From Mariniflexile gromovii (GTDB lineage Bacteria; Bacteroidota; Bacteroidia; Flavobacteriales; Flavobacteriaceae), in contig NZ_JAGJCB010000018.1 in assembly GCF_017814435.1 (NCBI RefSeq), forward strand, positions 16,864-80,863: DNA of 64,000 nt, given 5' to 3'. Made by a program: the position numbers and the translations under genes. Numbering within the stretch: the stretch's first letter is position 1; the number at the start of each line of letters is the position of its first letter. A model generated the notes under the pieces. The model was not told where the DNA came from. It saw only the letters and a list, made by a program, of their open reading frames with translations, and did no database searches. Positions 1-9,196 of this stretch are shown in pieces.

Positions 1-122
1 CGGTTCATGAGTTTTTTGGCCTCTTCATCAGCTATATAAACGGGAATACCCAACGCCTCAAATTGTTTGGCAACCGTTGTTTTACCACTTCCTATACCAC
101 CTGTTAAACCTACTACAATCAT
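1..122 (-). CDS. coaE: Dephospho-CoA kinase, N-terminal part (cut by window edge)
   Basis: Translation of the minus strand from the ATG at 122 gives a protein starting [20 protein letters not shown], which is the nucleotide-binding P-loop (GGIGSGKT) at the extreme N-terminus of dephospho-CoA kinase. This enzyme phosphorylates the ribose 3'-OH of dephospho-CoA, the last step of CoA synthesis. Only about 40 residues lie in the window. The start overlaps the stop of the YbbR-like gene by 4 bases (ATGA), so the two are translationally coupled. coaBC, an earlier step of the pathway, lies 6 kb upstream on the same strand. The identity rests on the P-loop and the typical start; a related P-loop kinase is the only alternative. 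Confidence 0.88.
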   Translation of the reverse strand, partial: MIVVGLTGGIGSGKTTVAKQFEALGIPVYIADEEAKKLMN

Positions 123-1078
123 TCTATTATGATGAACTCTATACGTTGTTGTTTAATTTTAACATTTTTTGCTGATTTTGGAAATTTTTCCAATTCTGGC
201 ACCAATAGCGATTGATTATTTACCACTTTACTGTAATCGCAAACCACCCTGAAATCTTTAGCCGAAATAGAATTAAAGTTACTTAAACTTACATAATAAG
301 ACACATTAACTTCTTTAGGAAAATATTTTAAATTGATATTTTCCGGCACATTAATAACAAATACCGGTATTTTTAAAGTACCTTCTGTAAACTTTTCAAC
401 TTTTGCTTTTAAGATTATTTTGTCGGTTGAAAACTTTACATCTTTGTTCTTTCTAGCTGTTTTCAGCTTAACGGTTTCGGATAGATTTTTTTTAACATCT
501 TTTAATGATACCTTTTCGGTTTCAACAAAATCAATATTAGACACCAATGCCTTTGGCCCCACTACAAGCAACGAGTCGGGTTCCAAAACATAAGTGCTAG
601 ACACATCAAAACCCACGCTATATTTTATATCTTCATTTAGTTTAATAGGCACTTTTTTCACCATGTTTAAACCATATCTAAAGGTGAGCACCTCTGGAGC
701 TATGTTTAGTAATTCAACTTGTTTGCCAAATTGTGTGTTTTCTAAATAGGCCTTGGACTTATTCCAAACAAAAACAGAATCCTTTTTATAGACATCTTTT
801 TTAAAATCTATTTTAATTTTAGGTTTCGAAAAATAATAGGTTAACCATTTAAATCCATGTGTTTTTAAGGTGATGTTTAAAGCTACGGAATCATCAAAAA
901 CAACATCTTCTTCTGGAATATTGATTTTTTCAATATTAAAAACCACTGTATTGGTATAGGTTTTTGAAAGTTTGGTAAATATCAAAATGATGAATGCCAA
1001 GAGCAAAAACAGAAAAAACACATTTATTTTTTTGTTTTTGATAGAGGTTAATATGTCGGATTTTATTTTTTTTATCAT
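119..1078 (-). CDS. YbbR-like (CdaR-like) domain protein, membrane anchored
   Basis: 319 residues with a short basic N-terminus, one membrane segment at about residues 18-36, and a long extracytoplasmic beta-rich part built of repeated modules of about 80-90 residues, as in YbbR/CdaR proteins. In Firmicutes CdaR modulates the diadenylate cyclase CdaA; no cyclase gene is present here, so a role in c-di-AMP signalling is only a family-based possibility. The gene overlaps the glycosyltransferase upstream and coaE downstream by 4 bases each, forming a tight three-gene unit. No catalytic motif is visible. Confidence 0.75.
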   Translation of the reverse strand: MIKKIKSDILTSIKNKKINVFFLFLLLAFIILIFTKLSKTYTNTVVFNIEKINIPEEDVVFDDSVALNITLKTHGFKWLTYYFSKPKIKIDFKKDVYKKDSVFVWNKSKAYLENTQFGKQVELLNIAPEVLTFRYGLNMVKKVPIKLNEDIKYSVGFDVSSTYVLEPDSLLVVGPKALVSNIDFVETEKVSLKDVKKNLSETVKLKTARKNKDVKFSTDKIILKAKVEKFTEGTLKIPVFVINVPENINLKYFPKEVNVSYYVSLSNFNSISAKDFRVVCDYSKVVNNQSLLVPELEKFPKSAKNVKIKQQRIEFIIIE

Positions 1079-2082
1079 GATGATTTAAAAAACAAATTAG
1101 GAAAATGCGTTTCGGGGTTGTTTTTGAAAACGTTTATAGCAAGTGTGGATTTTAAAAAACCATAACCATATCCAAAAAACTGGACTGTAATTGCCAATAA
1201 CGATAAAACAGAAACCAGCAAGTTTTTAGTTGTATATAACGCTATTAAAAACGCCAAAACAAAGTAAAACGCATAAAAAGCAATGAAAAACTTTATTTGG
1301 AAAAACAGTAAAAGTAACGAAACAACAAGCCCTAAACTAAACACCGTTGGAAACCAATAAGTTATTTTTTTTGTTGAAGGATGCCAGTTATTTAAAATAG
1401 GGCGCACCAACCCAAACTTATGCACTTGCTTGTAAAATTTACTCCAGGAAATACGTCGTTTATGATACACAAATGCTTCTGGAATAAGCTTTGTTTTAAA
1501 ACCTAAATTCCAAAGGCGGATGGATAAATCGGGGTCTTCACCGGGATGGATAAAACCAAAACCACCTGAAGCTAAAAAAGCTTCCTTTGAAAGTCCCATA
1601 TTGAAACTTCGTGGTTGAAACGTATCAACACTTTTTTTGTTGCCTCTAATACCACCGGTGGTGATAAAAGACGTCATTGAAAAATTAATGGCTTTTTGCA
1701 AATTGGTAAACGAATGGTGTGCCGCATCAGGACCGCCAAAACAATCTACGTAATTTGCTTTTAAACTTTTTTCAACTTCAAACAAATAGTTTTCAGGCAA
1801 AATACAATCGGAATCTAAAATAATAAAATAGTTGCCTTTTGCCTTTTGCATCCCAAAGTTTCTAGAGTCTCCAGGACCTGAATTTTCTTTGAAATAATAT
1901 GAAATATCGAGCGAAGATGTAAAAGCATCCACCACTGCTTTAGATGATATGGTGGAGCCATCTTCAACAATAACAATTTCAAACTTAGTATCCGTTTTCA
2001 ACCCAAAAAAACTTTGCAAAAGTTCTTGTGTTTCGTCCGGACGATTATAAACTGGAATGATGAATGAAAATTGTAATTGCAT
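1075..2082 (-). CDS. Glycosyltransferase family 2, membrane associated
   Basis: 335 residues. The N-terminal GT-A fold is clear: FSFIIPVYNRPDE at residues 6-17, VEDGS at 39-43 and the metal-binding DSD at 90-92. HPGEDPDLSIRLW at about 179-191 holds the ED motif of the acceptor side. Two or three hydrophobic segments in the last 90 residues suggest anchoring to the inner membrane. The enzyme would transfer a sugar from a nucleotide-sugar to a lipid- or glycan-linked acceptor, but donor and acceptor cannot be read from the sequence. It is the first gene of the unit with the YbbR-like gene and coaE, and is separated from fabI by terminator-like hairpins. Confidence 0.85.
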   Translation of the reverse strand: MQLQFSFIIPVYNRPDETQELLQSFFGLKTDTKFEIVIVEDGSTISSKAVVDAFTSSLDISYYFKENSGPGDSRNFGMQKAKGNYFIILDSDCILPENYLFEVEKSLKANYVDCFGGPDAAHHSFTNLQKAINFSMTSFITTGGIRGNKKSVDTFQPRSFNMGLSKEAFLASGGFGFIHPGEDPDLSIRLWNLGFKTKLIPEAFVYHKRRISWSKFYKQVHKFGLVRPILNNWHPSTKKITYWFPTVFSLGLVVSLLLLFFQIKFFIAFYAFYFVLAFLIALYTTKNLLVSVLSLLAITVQFFGYGYGFLKSTLAINVFKNNPETHFPNLFFKSS

Positions 2083-2111
2083 AACACAAATGTAATTAAA
2101 GCAAACAAAAA

Positions 2112-2132
2112 AGCCACCTTATACAAGTGGCT
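2112..2132 (-). terminator. Rho-independent terminator after fabI
   Basis: On the minus strand a hairpin with AGCCAC/GTGGCT arms is followed at once by a T run (TTTTTTGTTTG). It lies between the end of fabI and the start of the glycosyltransferase gene, as expected for a fabI terminator. Confidence 0.6.
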
Positions 2133-2147
2133 ATGTTTTTATTTTTT

Positions 2148-2182
2148 TAGACCTCACAGGTTTCAAAAACCTGTGTGGTCTA
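2148..2182. repeat. Palindromic intergenic element (ACCTCACAGG type)
   Basis: Arms TAGACCTCACAGGTT and AACCTGTGTGGTCTA (15 bp, one mismatch) around a 5-base centre. The element sits just after the fabI stop. I recall very similar palindromes scattered through flavobacterial intergenic regions, so this is more likely a dispersed repeat than a fabI-specific signal; it could also contribute to termination. Confidence 0.6.
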
Positions 2183-2192
2183 TCTATATTTT

Positions 2193-3008
2193 TTATTCTT
2201 CTCCTACGAAAGTACTCATTACGGCATCACTCACACCCATGTTACTAAAACCGCCATCGTTATACAGGTTTTGTAAGGTGACGCGTTTTGTTAAATCGCT
2301 AAACAATGTTACGGTGTAGTTTGCACAATCTAAAGCTGTCGCATTACCAAGTGGCGACATTTTATCGGCATAGGCAATAAATCCGTCAAAACCTTTTACA
2401 CCACTACCCGCAGTCGTTGGTGTTGGTGATTGTGAAATGGTATTTACGCGCACTTTTTTGTCACGACCAAAGAAATACCCAAAACTACGTGCAATACTTT
2501 CTAAATATGCTTTATTATCGGCCATATCGTTATAATCTGGGAATACACGTTGCGCAGCCATATAACTTAATGCTACAATACTTCCCCACTCGTTCATAGC
2601 ATCTTGCTTGTAAAGTGTTTGCATCACTTTATGGAAAGACATAGCAGAAACATCGGTTCCTTTTTGCGTCCAATCATAATTTTGGTCGGTATAGTGCTTT
2701 CCTTTTCTAACGTTTATAGACATCCCAATGGAATGTAAAACGAAATCTATTTTACCTCCAAGAATTTCCATAGATTGCTTCACCAAATTTTCTAAATCTT
2801 CTAAAGAAGTAGCATCAGCAGGAATAATTTGAGACCCTGTTTTTTCAGCTAACTCGTTAATTTGCCCCATACGCATGGCAACTGGTGCATTGGTTAAAAC
2901 AAACGTTCCACCTTCTTCATGAACACGTTCTGCTGTTTTCCAAGCAATTGAATTTGAGTCTAATGCTCCAAAAATGATCCCTCTTTTTCCTTTCAGTAAA
3001 TTATACAT
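2193..3008 (-). CDS. fabI: Enoyl-[acyl-carrier-protein] reductase (NADH)
   Basis: 271 residues, a normal FabI length. It reduces the enoyl-ACP double bond in the last step of each fatty-acid elongation cycle. The atypical short-chain reductase fold is visible: the nucleotide-binding stretch GALDSNSIAW (14-23), LHSIGMS (91-97), and the catalytic Tyr149, Tyr159 and Lys166 in the FabI pattern Y-x9-Y-x6-K (SYMAAQRVFPDY...K). The ATG at 3008 gives the usual FabI N-terminus. It stands alone between the recN side, which has a low-complexity spacer, and a terminator hairpin. FabI is the target of triclosan-type inhibitors; nothing in this sequence predicts resistance. Confidence 0.96.
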   Translation of the reverse strand: MYNLLKGKRGIIFGALDSNSIAWKTAERVHEEGGTFVLTNAPVAMRMGQINELAEKTGSQIIPADATSLEDLENLVKQSMEILGGKIDFVLHSIGMSINVRKGKHYTDQNYDWTQKGTDVSAMSFHKVMQTLYKQDAMNEWGSIVALSYMAAQRVFPDYNDMADNKAYLESIARSFGYFFGRDKKVRVNTISQSPTPTTAGSGVKGFDGFIAYADKMSPLGNATALDCANYTVTLFSDLTKRVTLQNLYNDGGFSNMGVSDAVMSTFVGEE

Positions 3009-3084
3009 ATGCGTTAGTTTATATGTTGATTTGTTAATTCGTTGATGTGCTGACTTATTGATTCGTCAGAGTTTCAAAGTCCAA

Positions 3085-3127
3085 AAATACTAAACTTTAT
3101 ACTTTTAAACTTTATACTTTATACTTT
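3085..3127. repeat. Short tandem-like tract (ctttatactt units)
   Basis: Between recN and fabI the sequence repeats variants of AAACTTTATACTTTT three times, preceded by a tract rich in GTTGATTTGTTAATTCG-like words. It is non-coding and resembles other micro-repeat spacers in this window, at about 4781-4816 and 10561-10604. Confidence 0.6.
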
Positions 3128-4780
3128 TTAGTTCAATAATTCTTTTGCGTGAGCTATGGCAGAAGACGACATCTCCAATCCACCAAGCATTTGAGCGATT
3201 TCAACAATGCGCTCGTCGTGGTTTAATTTCACCAAGTTTGTTTGCGTAACATTGTTAACATCTTCTTTAAATACTTTAAAATGCGAATGCCCTTTAGCTG
3301 CAATTTGCGGTAAATGGGTTATTGAAAATACCTGCATGGTCTTGCTCATTTGCAACATGATATCACCCATTTTATTGGAGATTTCACCTGAAACACCCGT
3401 ATCAATTTCATCAAACATGATGGTTGGTAACTGGATGTATTTTGCCAATACCGATTTTATGGCTAACATAATTCGAGACAATTCGCCGCCAGAAGCCGCT
3501 TTTTTAAGCTCGTTAAAATTCCCGCCTTTGTTGGCTGAAAATAAGAATGATAAATCGTCTTTTCCGTTAGCAAAAAATTCGGTACCGTAAACAACTTCTA
3601 TTTTAAACTGGGCATTTGGCATACCCAAGGTAGCTAAAATAGCTTCCAATTGTTCTTTTAATTGCGGAATAACCTCTGTACGCTTATCATGGATGGCTTT
3701 TGAAACAACATCAAGCTCCACTTCTTTAGAAGTAATTTCCAAACGTTTTTTCTCGATAGCATCATCTAAATTTTCTGTAAATGCTACTTTTTCTTCCAGT
3801 TGATTTTTTATGTCGATTAATTCTGAAATACTAGTTACTACATGCTTTTGCATCAAATTATGAAGCACACGTAATTTAGAATCTACAGCTTCCAATCGTT
3901 TGGGGTCTGCTTCCAAGTTTTCGTGCAACACATCAACTTCTTTAAAAACATCATCCATTTCAATTAAACTACTATTTACTCTAGTGAATAAATCTTCGTA
4001 TTTAGCAGCGTAGCTTGATAGTTTTTGAAATGTATTTTTTAAAGACGTTAAGGTTGGCAACACCCCTATTTGCTCTTCATTTAATAATTGATAGGCTTCA
4101 GAAAGTTTTTCTTTAATGCCCTCAATATTATTTAAAGTTTCGTATTCTTCTTCAAGCAATTCCAATTCGCCTTCCACTAAATTAGCTTCTACCAATTCAT
4201 TTAATAAAAACGAATTATAATCGTGTTCTTTTATAGCTTCCGCTTGAAAATCCAAAAGTTCTTGAAGCTCTTTTTTTAATTTTTTATAAGATTTTAATTC
4301 TAATTTATATGTTTGAAGCGTTTCCTCATTGTTTGCTAAAGCATCAATAATTTGAAACTGAAACTCATTACTTATAAGTTGCAAGGTTTCGTGTTGTGAA
4401 TGGATATCAATCAATCGTTCTCCTAATAATTGCAAACTATTCAAATTTACGGGTGAATCGTTTACAAAAGCTCTCGATTTTCCTGAAGGCAATATCTCCC
4501 TACGGATGATGGTTTCATTTTCATAATCTAAATCTTCTGCTTTAAAAAGCGATTGAAGTTTGTAATTTGATATATTAAAAACCGCTTCAATGACACACTT
4601 TTCTTCGGTATTTTTTAAGCTGCTTAAATCGGCACGCTTCCCTAGAATTAAAGACAAACCACCTAAAAGTATGGATTTACCAGCACCAGTTTCACCTGTA
4701 ATTATTGAAAAACCATCATTGAAATCTACATGAAGGTTATCAATTAATGCGTAATTTTTTATGGAAAGTGATGTTAACAT
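3128..4780 (-). CDS. recN: DNA repair protein RecN (SMC-like ATPase)
   Basis: 550 residues, the usual RecN length. RecN is a cohesin-like ATPase acting early in double-strand break repair. Visible are the Walker A GETGAGKS at 29-36, a long coiled-coil middle region (about 150-380) rich in Lys/Glu/Leu, the ABC signature SGGELSR near 430, and Walker B MFDEIDTGVSG near 455-465 followed by the switch SITHLPQIAA. The order coaBC-porD-recN in one direction is, to my knowledge, common in flavobacteria. The start ATG at 4780 places the Walker A at the expected distance. Confidence 0.96.
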   Translation of the reverse strand: MLTSLSIKNYALIDNLHVDFNDGFSIITGETGAGKSILLGGLSLILGKRADLSSLKNTEEKCVIEAVFNISNYKLQSLFKAEDLDYENETIIRREILPSGKSRAFVNDSPVNLNSLQLLGERLIDIHSQHETLQLISNEFQFQIIDALANNEETLQTYKLELKSYKKLKKELQELLDFQAEAIKEHDYNSFLLNELVEANLVEGELELLEEEYETLNNIEGIKEKLSEAYQLLNEEQIGVLPTLTSLKNTFQKLSSYAAKYEDLFTRVNSSLIEMDDVFKEVDVLHENLEADPKRLEAVDSKLRVLHNLMQKHVVTSISELIDIKNQLEEKVAFTENLDDAIEKKRLEITSKEVELDVVSKAIHDKRTEVIPQLKEQLEAILATLGMPNAQFKIEVVYGTEFFANGKDDLSFLFSANKGGNFNELKKAASGGELSRIMLAIKSVLAKYIQLPTIMFDEIDTGVSGEISNKMGDIMLQMSKTMQVFSITHLPQIAAKGHSHFKVFKEDVNNVTQTNLVKLNHDERIVEIAQMLGGLEMSSSAIAHAKELLN

Positions 4781-4816
4781 GGAAGTTAAAAGTTGTAAGT
4801 TAAAAGTTAAAAGTTG
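4781..4816. repeat. Short tandem repeat tract (agttaaaagtt units)
   Basis: The 42-bp gap between porD and recN consists mostly of 8-11-bp units of the form AGTTAAAAGTT. It is non-coding and probably length-variable. Confidence 0.65.
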
Positions 4817-4822
4817 GTTTGC

Positions 4823-5710
4823 TTAAAACTTGATATTCTGCCATTTGCTATTGTACATGGGCGCTACCTTTTGAAGCGTTTCTTTTACACTGGCTATGTT
4901 TACGTTAGGACCGCCACTAAAAATTTGTTCTATTTCATCTGCCTTCGCATCAAAAAAAGTTCGAAGTAAAAAGGAATTTGGTCTACGCGTGTTCATAACC
5001 TGAAATTGTTTTAAAGACGCCGCTATTTGCTCTTTACCTTCTTTTGTGTTATTGCTCATAACATCCAAACCTTTACGGTGGTACGTGTACATAACATCCT
5101 TATATTCTTTATAGGTTGGCGACAAAATATTGTCTATAAGTGCAAACCGGCTTTGTAAGCCATCTGCCAATTTCCAACCTTTAAAATTACCTTGTTGTGA
5201 GTAATTAACAATGGTTTGGGCTTGTTGAAAATACGGATCGCCGCCGTTTGGAGAAAAAGATTCGGCATCTAAACCTAAAATCATATGGATGTGAAATGCC
5301 AAAACAGATACTAAATTAGATTCGAATTGTGTTGGACTGAAAATTAAATTTTGAAATTCTAAATATGTGAAATTAAAATCTTTATCGTTGAAATTATAAA
5401 TTGGAGTAGTAAATGAAGAACCATAAACAGGTCTAGACGATTGCACTTGCAATGATGCTTGAAATAATTCACCACTGTAATTCACTACATTCACTACCAT
5501 GCTGCAATCTATACGCTCTTGGGCAGCAAAGGTTTTTTTTGTCCATTTTGTATTGTTAACAAACTCTTTTAATTGTTTTTCTAAAGTTTTAAAAATTTGC
5601 AGATTTTCATTACCAGTTTGTTGGGCATTTACAACCACATCGCAGTTTAACTCTTGTGAAAAACCTACAACTCCTAAACTGAATATTAAAACTATAAGTA
5701 TGTTACGCAT
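4823..5710 (-). CDS. DUF4835 family protein, probable PorD of type IX secretion
   Basis: 295 residues with a signal peptide (about 1-18, ending GFSQE). The mature part begins with the conserved LNCDVVVNAQQTGN pattern of DUF4835 proteins. This family includes PorD, reported as needed for type IX secretion in Porphyromonas; that link is from memory. No enzymatic motif is visible. It overlaps the 3' end of coaBC by 8 bases and precedes recN. Two proteins with T9SS type A sorting domains are encoded elsewhere in the window (22.1 and 62.8 kb), so a working T9SS is expected. Family assignment is fairly firm, the secretion role less so. Confidence 0.78.
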   Translation of the reverse strand: MRNILIVLIFSLGVVGFSQELNCDVVVNAQQTGNENLQIFKTLEKQLKEFVNNTKWTKKTFAAQERIDCSMVVNVVNYSGELFQASLQVQSSRPVYGSSFTTPIYNFNDKDFNFTYLEFQNLIFSPTQFESNLVSVLAFHIHMILGLDAESFSPNGGDPYFQQAQTIVNYSQQGNFKGWKLADGLQSRFALIDNILSPTYKEYKDVMYTYHRKGLDVMSNNTKEGKEQIAASLKQFQVMNTRRPNSFLLRTFFDAKADEIEQIFSGGPNVNIASVKETLQKVAPMYNSKWQNIKF

Positions 5711-6914
5711 TAATTTGTTCTAAGATTTTATTTAATAAATCGCTGGCAACCTCTGCTTTCGATTTTAACTGAAACTCGGTTACGGTTTCGTCTGCATCAA
5801 TAAAAGTTACTTTATTTGTTTCACTTTTAAAACCAGCACCTGCATCGTTTAACGAATTTAAAACAATTAAATTTAAATTCTTTCTTTTTAATTTGTCTTT
5901 TGCGTTTTCCAGTTCGTTATTGGTTTCTAATGCAAACCCCACTAAGTACTGATTGGTTTTAATGACACCCAATGACGCTAAAATATCTTTTGTTTTTTCT
6001 AGCTCTAAAGTTAACGTTGCTTCTTTCTTTTTTATTTTTTGTGAAGTGACTTCTTTTGGTTTGTAATCTGCTACTGCTGCTGAAAGTATGGCAACATCAA
6101 CTGTTTTGAAATGCTGGTGAACCGCGTTATACATAGCATCTGCACTAACAACTGGGATGACATTTATAAGACTGTTAGCTACTTTTTCGTACGTTGGTCC
6201 CGTAATTAAAATGACCTCAGCACCCAAGTTTGCCGATACTTTTGCTATCTCAAACCCCATTTTTCCACTGGAATGATTGCCAATAAACCGAACAGGATCA
6301 ATAGCTTCATAAGTTGGTCCTGCGGTGATAAGTACTTTTTTTCCTTTTAAGGGAAGTTTATCTAAAATATCGTTTTCAATAAAAGTTACAATATCTTCAG
6401 GTTCTGCCATTCTACCCTCGCCTATCAAACCACTTGCAAGTTCTCCATTGGTAGCGGGAATCATAATATTTCCGTAGGTTTTTAAGATTTTAAAGGAGCG
6501 CAATGTGCTTTCATGCTTGTACATATCCAAATCCATGGCTGGAGCAAAATACACGGGGCATTTAGCCGATAAATAGGTTGCCAACAACAAATTATCGCAA
6601 ACGCCATTTGCCATTTTTGATAAGGTATTTGCGGTGGCTGGAGCTATAACGAAAAAATCTGCCCACAAACCTAAATCTACATGGTTATTCCACACAGCGT
6701 TATCATCTTCTTCATTGGTAAACGATGAAAAAACTGGATGTTTTGAAAGTGTTGATAAGGTTAAAGGTGTAATAAAATCTTTAGAAGCAGGCGTCATAAC
6801 GACTTTTACGTTAGCACCCAATTTTACAAACAACCTTACAAGAGAAGCTGTTTTGTAAGCGGCAATACCACCACTAATTCCTAATAGTATGTTCTTGCCG
6901 CTTAATATTGACAT
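5703..6914 (-). CDS. coaBC: Bifunctional phosphopantothenoylcysteine decarboxylase / phosphopantothenate-cysteine ligase
   Basis: 403 residues, the usual fused CoaC-CoaB length. The CoaC half (1-180) has the flavoprotein start ILLGISGGIAAYK, the catalytic His78 in NNHVD and PAMDLDM at 126-132. The CoaB half starts near 190 (KKVLITAGPTYEAIDPVR) with the AAVADYKP motif. It makes 4'-phosphopantetheine from phosphopantothenate, cysteine and CTP. Two CoaC positions differ from the E. coli enzyme: PAMN is PAMD here, and the Cys of LACG is Ser (LASG, about 160-163). I believe this is usual in Bacteroidota, but it bears on mechanism. It lies in a run with rpoZ and bamD. Confidence 0.95.
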   Translation of the reverse strand: MSILSGKNILLGISGGIAAYKTASLVRLFVKLGANVKVVMTPASKDFITPLTLSTLSKHPVFSSFTNEEDDNAVWNNHVDLGLWADFFVIAPATANTLSKMANGVCDNLLLATYLSAKCPVYFAPAMDLDMYKHESTLRSFKILKTYGNIMIPATNGELASGLIGEGRMAEPEDIVTFIENDILDKLPLKGKKVLITAGPTYEAIDPVRFIGNHSSGKMGFEIAKVSANLGAEVILITGPTYEKVANSLINVIPVVSADAMYNAVHQHFKTVDVAILSAAVADYKPKEVTSQKIKKKEATLTLELEKTKDILASLGVIKTNQYLVGFALETNNELENAKDKLKRKNLNLIVLNSLNDAGAGFKSETNKVTFIDADETVTEFQLKSKAEVASDLLNKILEQINA

Positions 6915-6925
6915 TTTAAAAAAGT

Positions 6926-7252
6926 TTACTGATTATCTTCCTCAGTATTTCTAAAATATATTTTATCTGTTAACCATTCTTGAACAGCTAAAGCATGTGG
7001 TTTTGGTAATTTTTCGTAAAATTTAGAAACCTCTATTTGCTCTTTATTTTCAAAGATCTCTTCTAAACTATCGTTGTAAGTAGCAAATTCCTCTAACTTA
7101 TCGATAAGTTCTTTTTTAATCTCTGTGTTAATCTGTTCAGCACGTCTTGCTATGATTGAAATTGACTCGTAGATGTTCTCTGTTGGTTCGTCAATTTGGT
7201 TTCTGTCGTACGTGATGGTATTAACAGGTGCATTGGTTTTCTTTAAATCCAT
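6926..7252 (-). CDS. rpoZ: DNA-directed RNA polymerase omega subunit
   Basis: 108 residues. The protein has the Bacteroidota form of omega: ENIYESISIIARRAEQIN at about 26-43 matches the conserved helix that clamps the beta' C-terminus, followed by an acidic helical tail. Omega stabilises RNA polymerase assembly. It lies 12 bases downstream of bamD and 11 bases upstream of coaBC, in an order I know from other flavobacteria. Identification rests on that one helix and on context. Confidence 0.85.
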   Translation of the reverse strand: MDLKKTNAPVNTITYDRNQIDEPTENIYESISIIARRAEQINTEIKKELIDKLEEFATYNDSLEEIFENKEQIEVSKFYEKLPKPHALAVQEWLTDKIYFRNTEEDNQ

Positions 7253-7264
7253 TGTCTTTGTTAT

Positions 7265-8092
7265 TTAACTTTTAGTGCTATATTTTTTTAATTGTTCATT
7301 TAATTCAATCGCCATTTTTTCAACTTCTTCTTTATGTTTAGAATTAGCATATGCTTTTTTAAATGAATCGTGGTATTCTTTAGCTTTTTCCAAACGGTTT
7401 TTCTTTAAGGGAATAAGGCCATTAACTGTATTTTTGTATTCAATACTATTAACGGCTAGTTTATACGCCGCATCAAATCTTAAAAACAAAGCTTCTTCTC
7501 GCAATGTAGAACCTGGGAAATCGAACATAAAATTATCAAACGACCTTACAGATGCAGGATAATCGGAAATAGTATTGTATTGCTTGGCTATTTCAAAAGC
7601 TTTCTTCTCTAACTTAAAATCTAATTCTTTAACTAGTTTGTTAGCTTCTGAAAGATGCTCAGATTCTGGAAACAAATTGATGAATTCTTGTAGCTTCTCA
7701 ATAGCCGATTTTGTTTCTTTTTGGTCCTTACTGTAAACTGGAGATAGCATATAATAACTCTTAGCACTTAAAAAAGATGCTTCTTCCCGTTTTTCACTAT
7801 TAGGGTAACTAGATGCAAAACGTTCAAACTGATATCCTGCCGTATAAAAATCTTTCATTTGATAAAAAGAATTTGAATACAAATACATAAGCTTTTCTGC
7901 TTGGGGCTTACCTCTATAACTAGGTACTATTTGCGCAAATAATTTATTGGCCTTAGAAAATTTACCTTCGTTATATAGGTCTTCTCCCATTTTAAACTTA
8001 GTGGCAATATCTTCATTTTTTAATGCTTTTTGATATTCGCTACAAGAGCTTAAAAGTGTGATAGTTATTAATATGTAAAGAAATCTATTCAT
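7265..8092 (-). CDS. bamD: Outer membrane assembly lipoprotein BamD
   Basis: 275 residues with a lipoprotein signal ending at Cys17 (TLLSSC). The mature part is a series of TPR helices: GEDLYNEGKFSKANKLFAQI, then units ending in FPxS (YPNSEKREEASFLSAKSYY, FPESEHLSEA, FPGSTLREEALF), which is typical of BamD/YfiO. BamD is the essential lipoprotein partner of BamA for insertion of outer-membrane beta-barrels. It starts the bamD-rpoZ-coaBC-porD-recN run; a 225-bp gap before it (8093-8317) probably holds its promoter. Confidence 0.92.
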   Translation of the reverse strand: MNRFLYILITITLLSSCSEYQKALKNEDIATKFKMGEDLYNEGKFSKANKLFAQIVPSYRGKPQAEKLMYLYSNSFYQMKDFYTAGYQFERFASSYPNSEKREEASFLSAKSYYMLSPVYSKDQKETKSAIEKLQEFINLFPESEHLSEANKLVKELDFKLEKKAFEIAKQYNTISDYPASVRSFDNFMFDFPGSTLREEALFLRFDAAYKLAVNSIEYKNTVNGLIPLKKNRLEKAKEYHDSFKKAYANSKHKEEVEKMAIELNEQLKKYSTKS

Positions 8093-8197
8093 ATGAGAAT
8101 TAACATCTGCTTTTTAAAGGTCATATGCAATCGCTACATTTTTAATGCTATTCAAAAGAATATTGTAATTGCGATTTCATAGTTTTGAAACAAGATG

Positions 8198-8205
8198 CAA
8201 AATTA
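8198..8205 (-). promoter_or_regulatory. Possible -7 box for the bamD operon
   Basis: On the minus strand the sequence reads TAATTTTG, matching the Bacteroidota -7 consensus TAnnTTTG, about 105 bases before bamD. I found no good -33 TTG at the right distance, so the call is weak. Confidence 0.3.
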
Positions 8206-8317
8206 AGTTATTAATATGGATTTTAAAAATATTATTTTACCGCTAAAATAATGGCTTAAATACAGCAATCATAAGGATTAAGTAATATTTAACAGATATA
8301 TGAAATTAACTTAGCTC

Positions 8318-9196
8318 TTAAAACTTTTCCACAAACAATTTGATTTTCTCTTTTAGTGCATTTGAAGCTGGCACCAAAGGCAACCTTACTCTGTCTTTAC
8401 ACAACCCTAATGCTTCAAAAACCGCTTTAATACCAGCAGGATTATTTTCTTCAAAAATATAGCCGATAACATCCATTAACCTGAAGTGCAGTTTATAAGC
8501 GTCTTTTGCTTTTCCGTTTAACCCTAAACGAATCATTTCTGAAAATTCTTTAGGAAACCCTTGACCTATTACTGAAATGACGCCGGCACCTCCTGCCAAT
8601 ACAACACCTAAAGCTAAATCGTCATCTCCAGAAATTATTAAAAAATCTTCTGGCTTGTTTTTAATTAACTCCAAATATTGAGAAACATTGTTCCCTGCCT
8701 CTTTTACGGCAACAATATTTTTAAAATCGTTGGCCAATCTTAAGGTTGTTTCAACTTCCATATTTTTAGAAGTACGTCCAGGAACATTATATAGAATAAT
8801 ATCAATAGGTGACGCTTCAGAGATTGCTTTGAAATGCTGATAAATTCCTTCTTGAGTTGGCTTACTATAATATGGAGATACCGATAAAATAGCATCGATA
8901 TTACTTAAATCTGTAGATTTTATTTCTTCTATAACCTGAGCTGTATTATTTCCACCAATCCCTAAAACCATAGGCACGCGCCCCATATTCGCTTTAGATA
9001 TAGTTTCAATAACTTCCTTTTTTTCTTGCTTAGAAATGGTAACACTTTCGCCTGTAGTACCACATACCACAAGATATTCTACGCCATTCTCAATATTGAA
9101 ATTCACTATGCTTGTTAAGGCATCATGATCTATCGTTAAATCTGATTTAAAAGGTGTAACCAATGCAACTCCAGTTCCTAGAAACTTACTATTCAT
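8318..9196 (-). CDS. dapA: 4-hydroxy-tetrahydrodipicolinate synthase
   Basis: 292 residues, normal for DapA. It condenses pyruvate with aspartate semialdehyde at the branch point to diaminopimelate and lysine. The TIM-barrel active site is complete: GTTGE at 46-50, Tyr110 in SPYYSKP, Tyr136 in LYNVPGR with Arg141, and the Schiff-base Lys165 in VAVKEAG. The gene overlaps the DUF6913 gene upstream by 8 bases. dapF of the same pathway is at 27.5 kb. No lysine riboswitch is seen ahead of this unit. Confidence 0.97.
   Translation of the reverse strand: MNSKFLGTGVALVTPFKSDLTIDHDALTSIVNFNIENGVEYLVVCGTTGESVTISKQEKKEVIETISKANMGRVPMVLGIGGNNTAQVIEEIKSTDLSNIDAILSVSPYYSKPTQEGIYQHFKAISEASPIDIILYNVPGRTSKNMEVETTLRLANDFKNIVAVKEAGNNVSQYLELIKNKPEDFLIISGDDDLALGVVLAGGAGVISVIGQGFPKEFSEMIRLGLNGKAKDAYKLHFRLMDVIGYIFEENNPAGIKAVFEALGLCKDRVRLPLVPASNALKEKIKLFVEKF

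Noticed and set aside
2077..2319. Plus-strand frame between the glycosyltransferase and fabI
   Set aside because: It crosses two hairpins and the antisense of fabI; there is no sign of coding.
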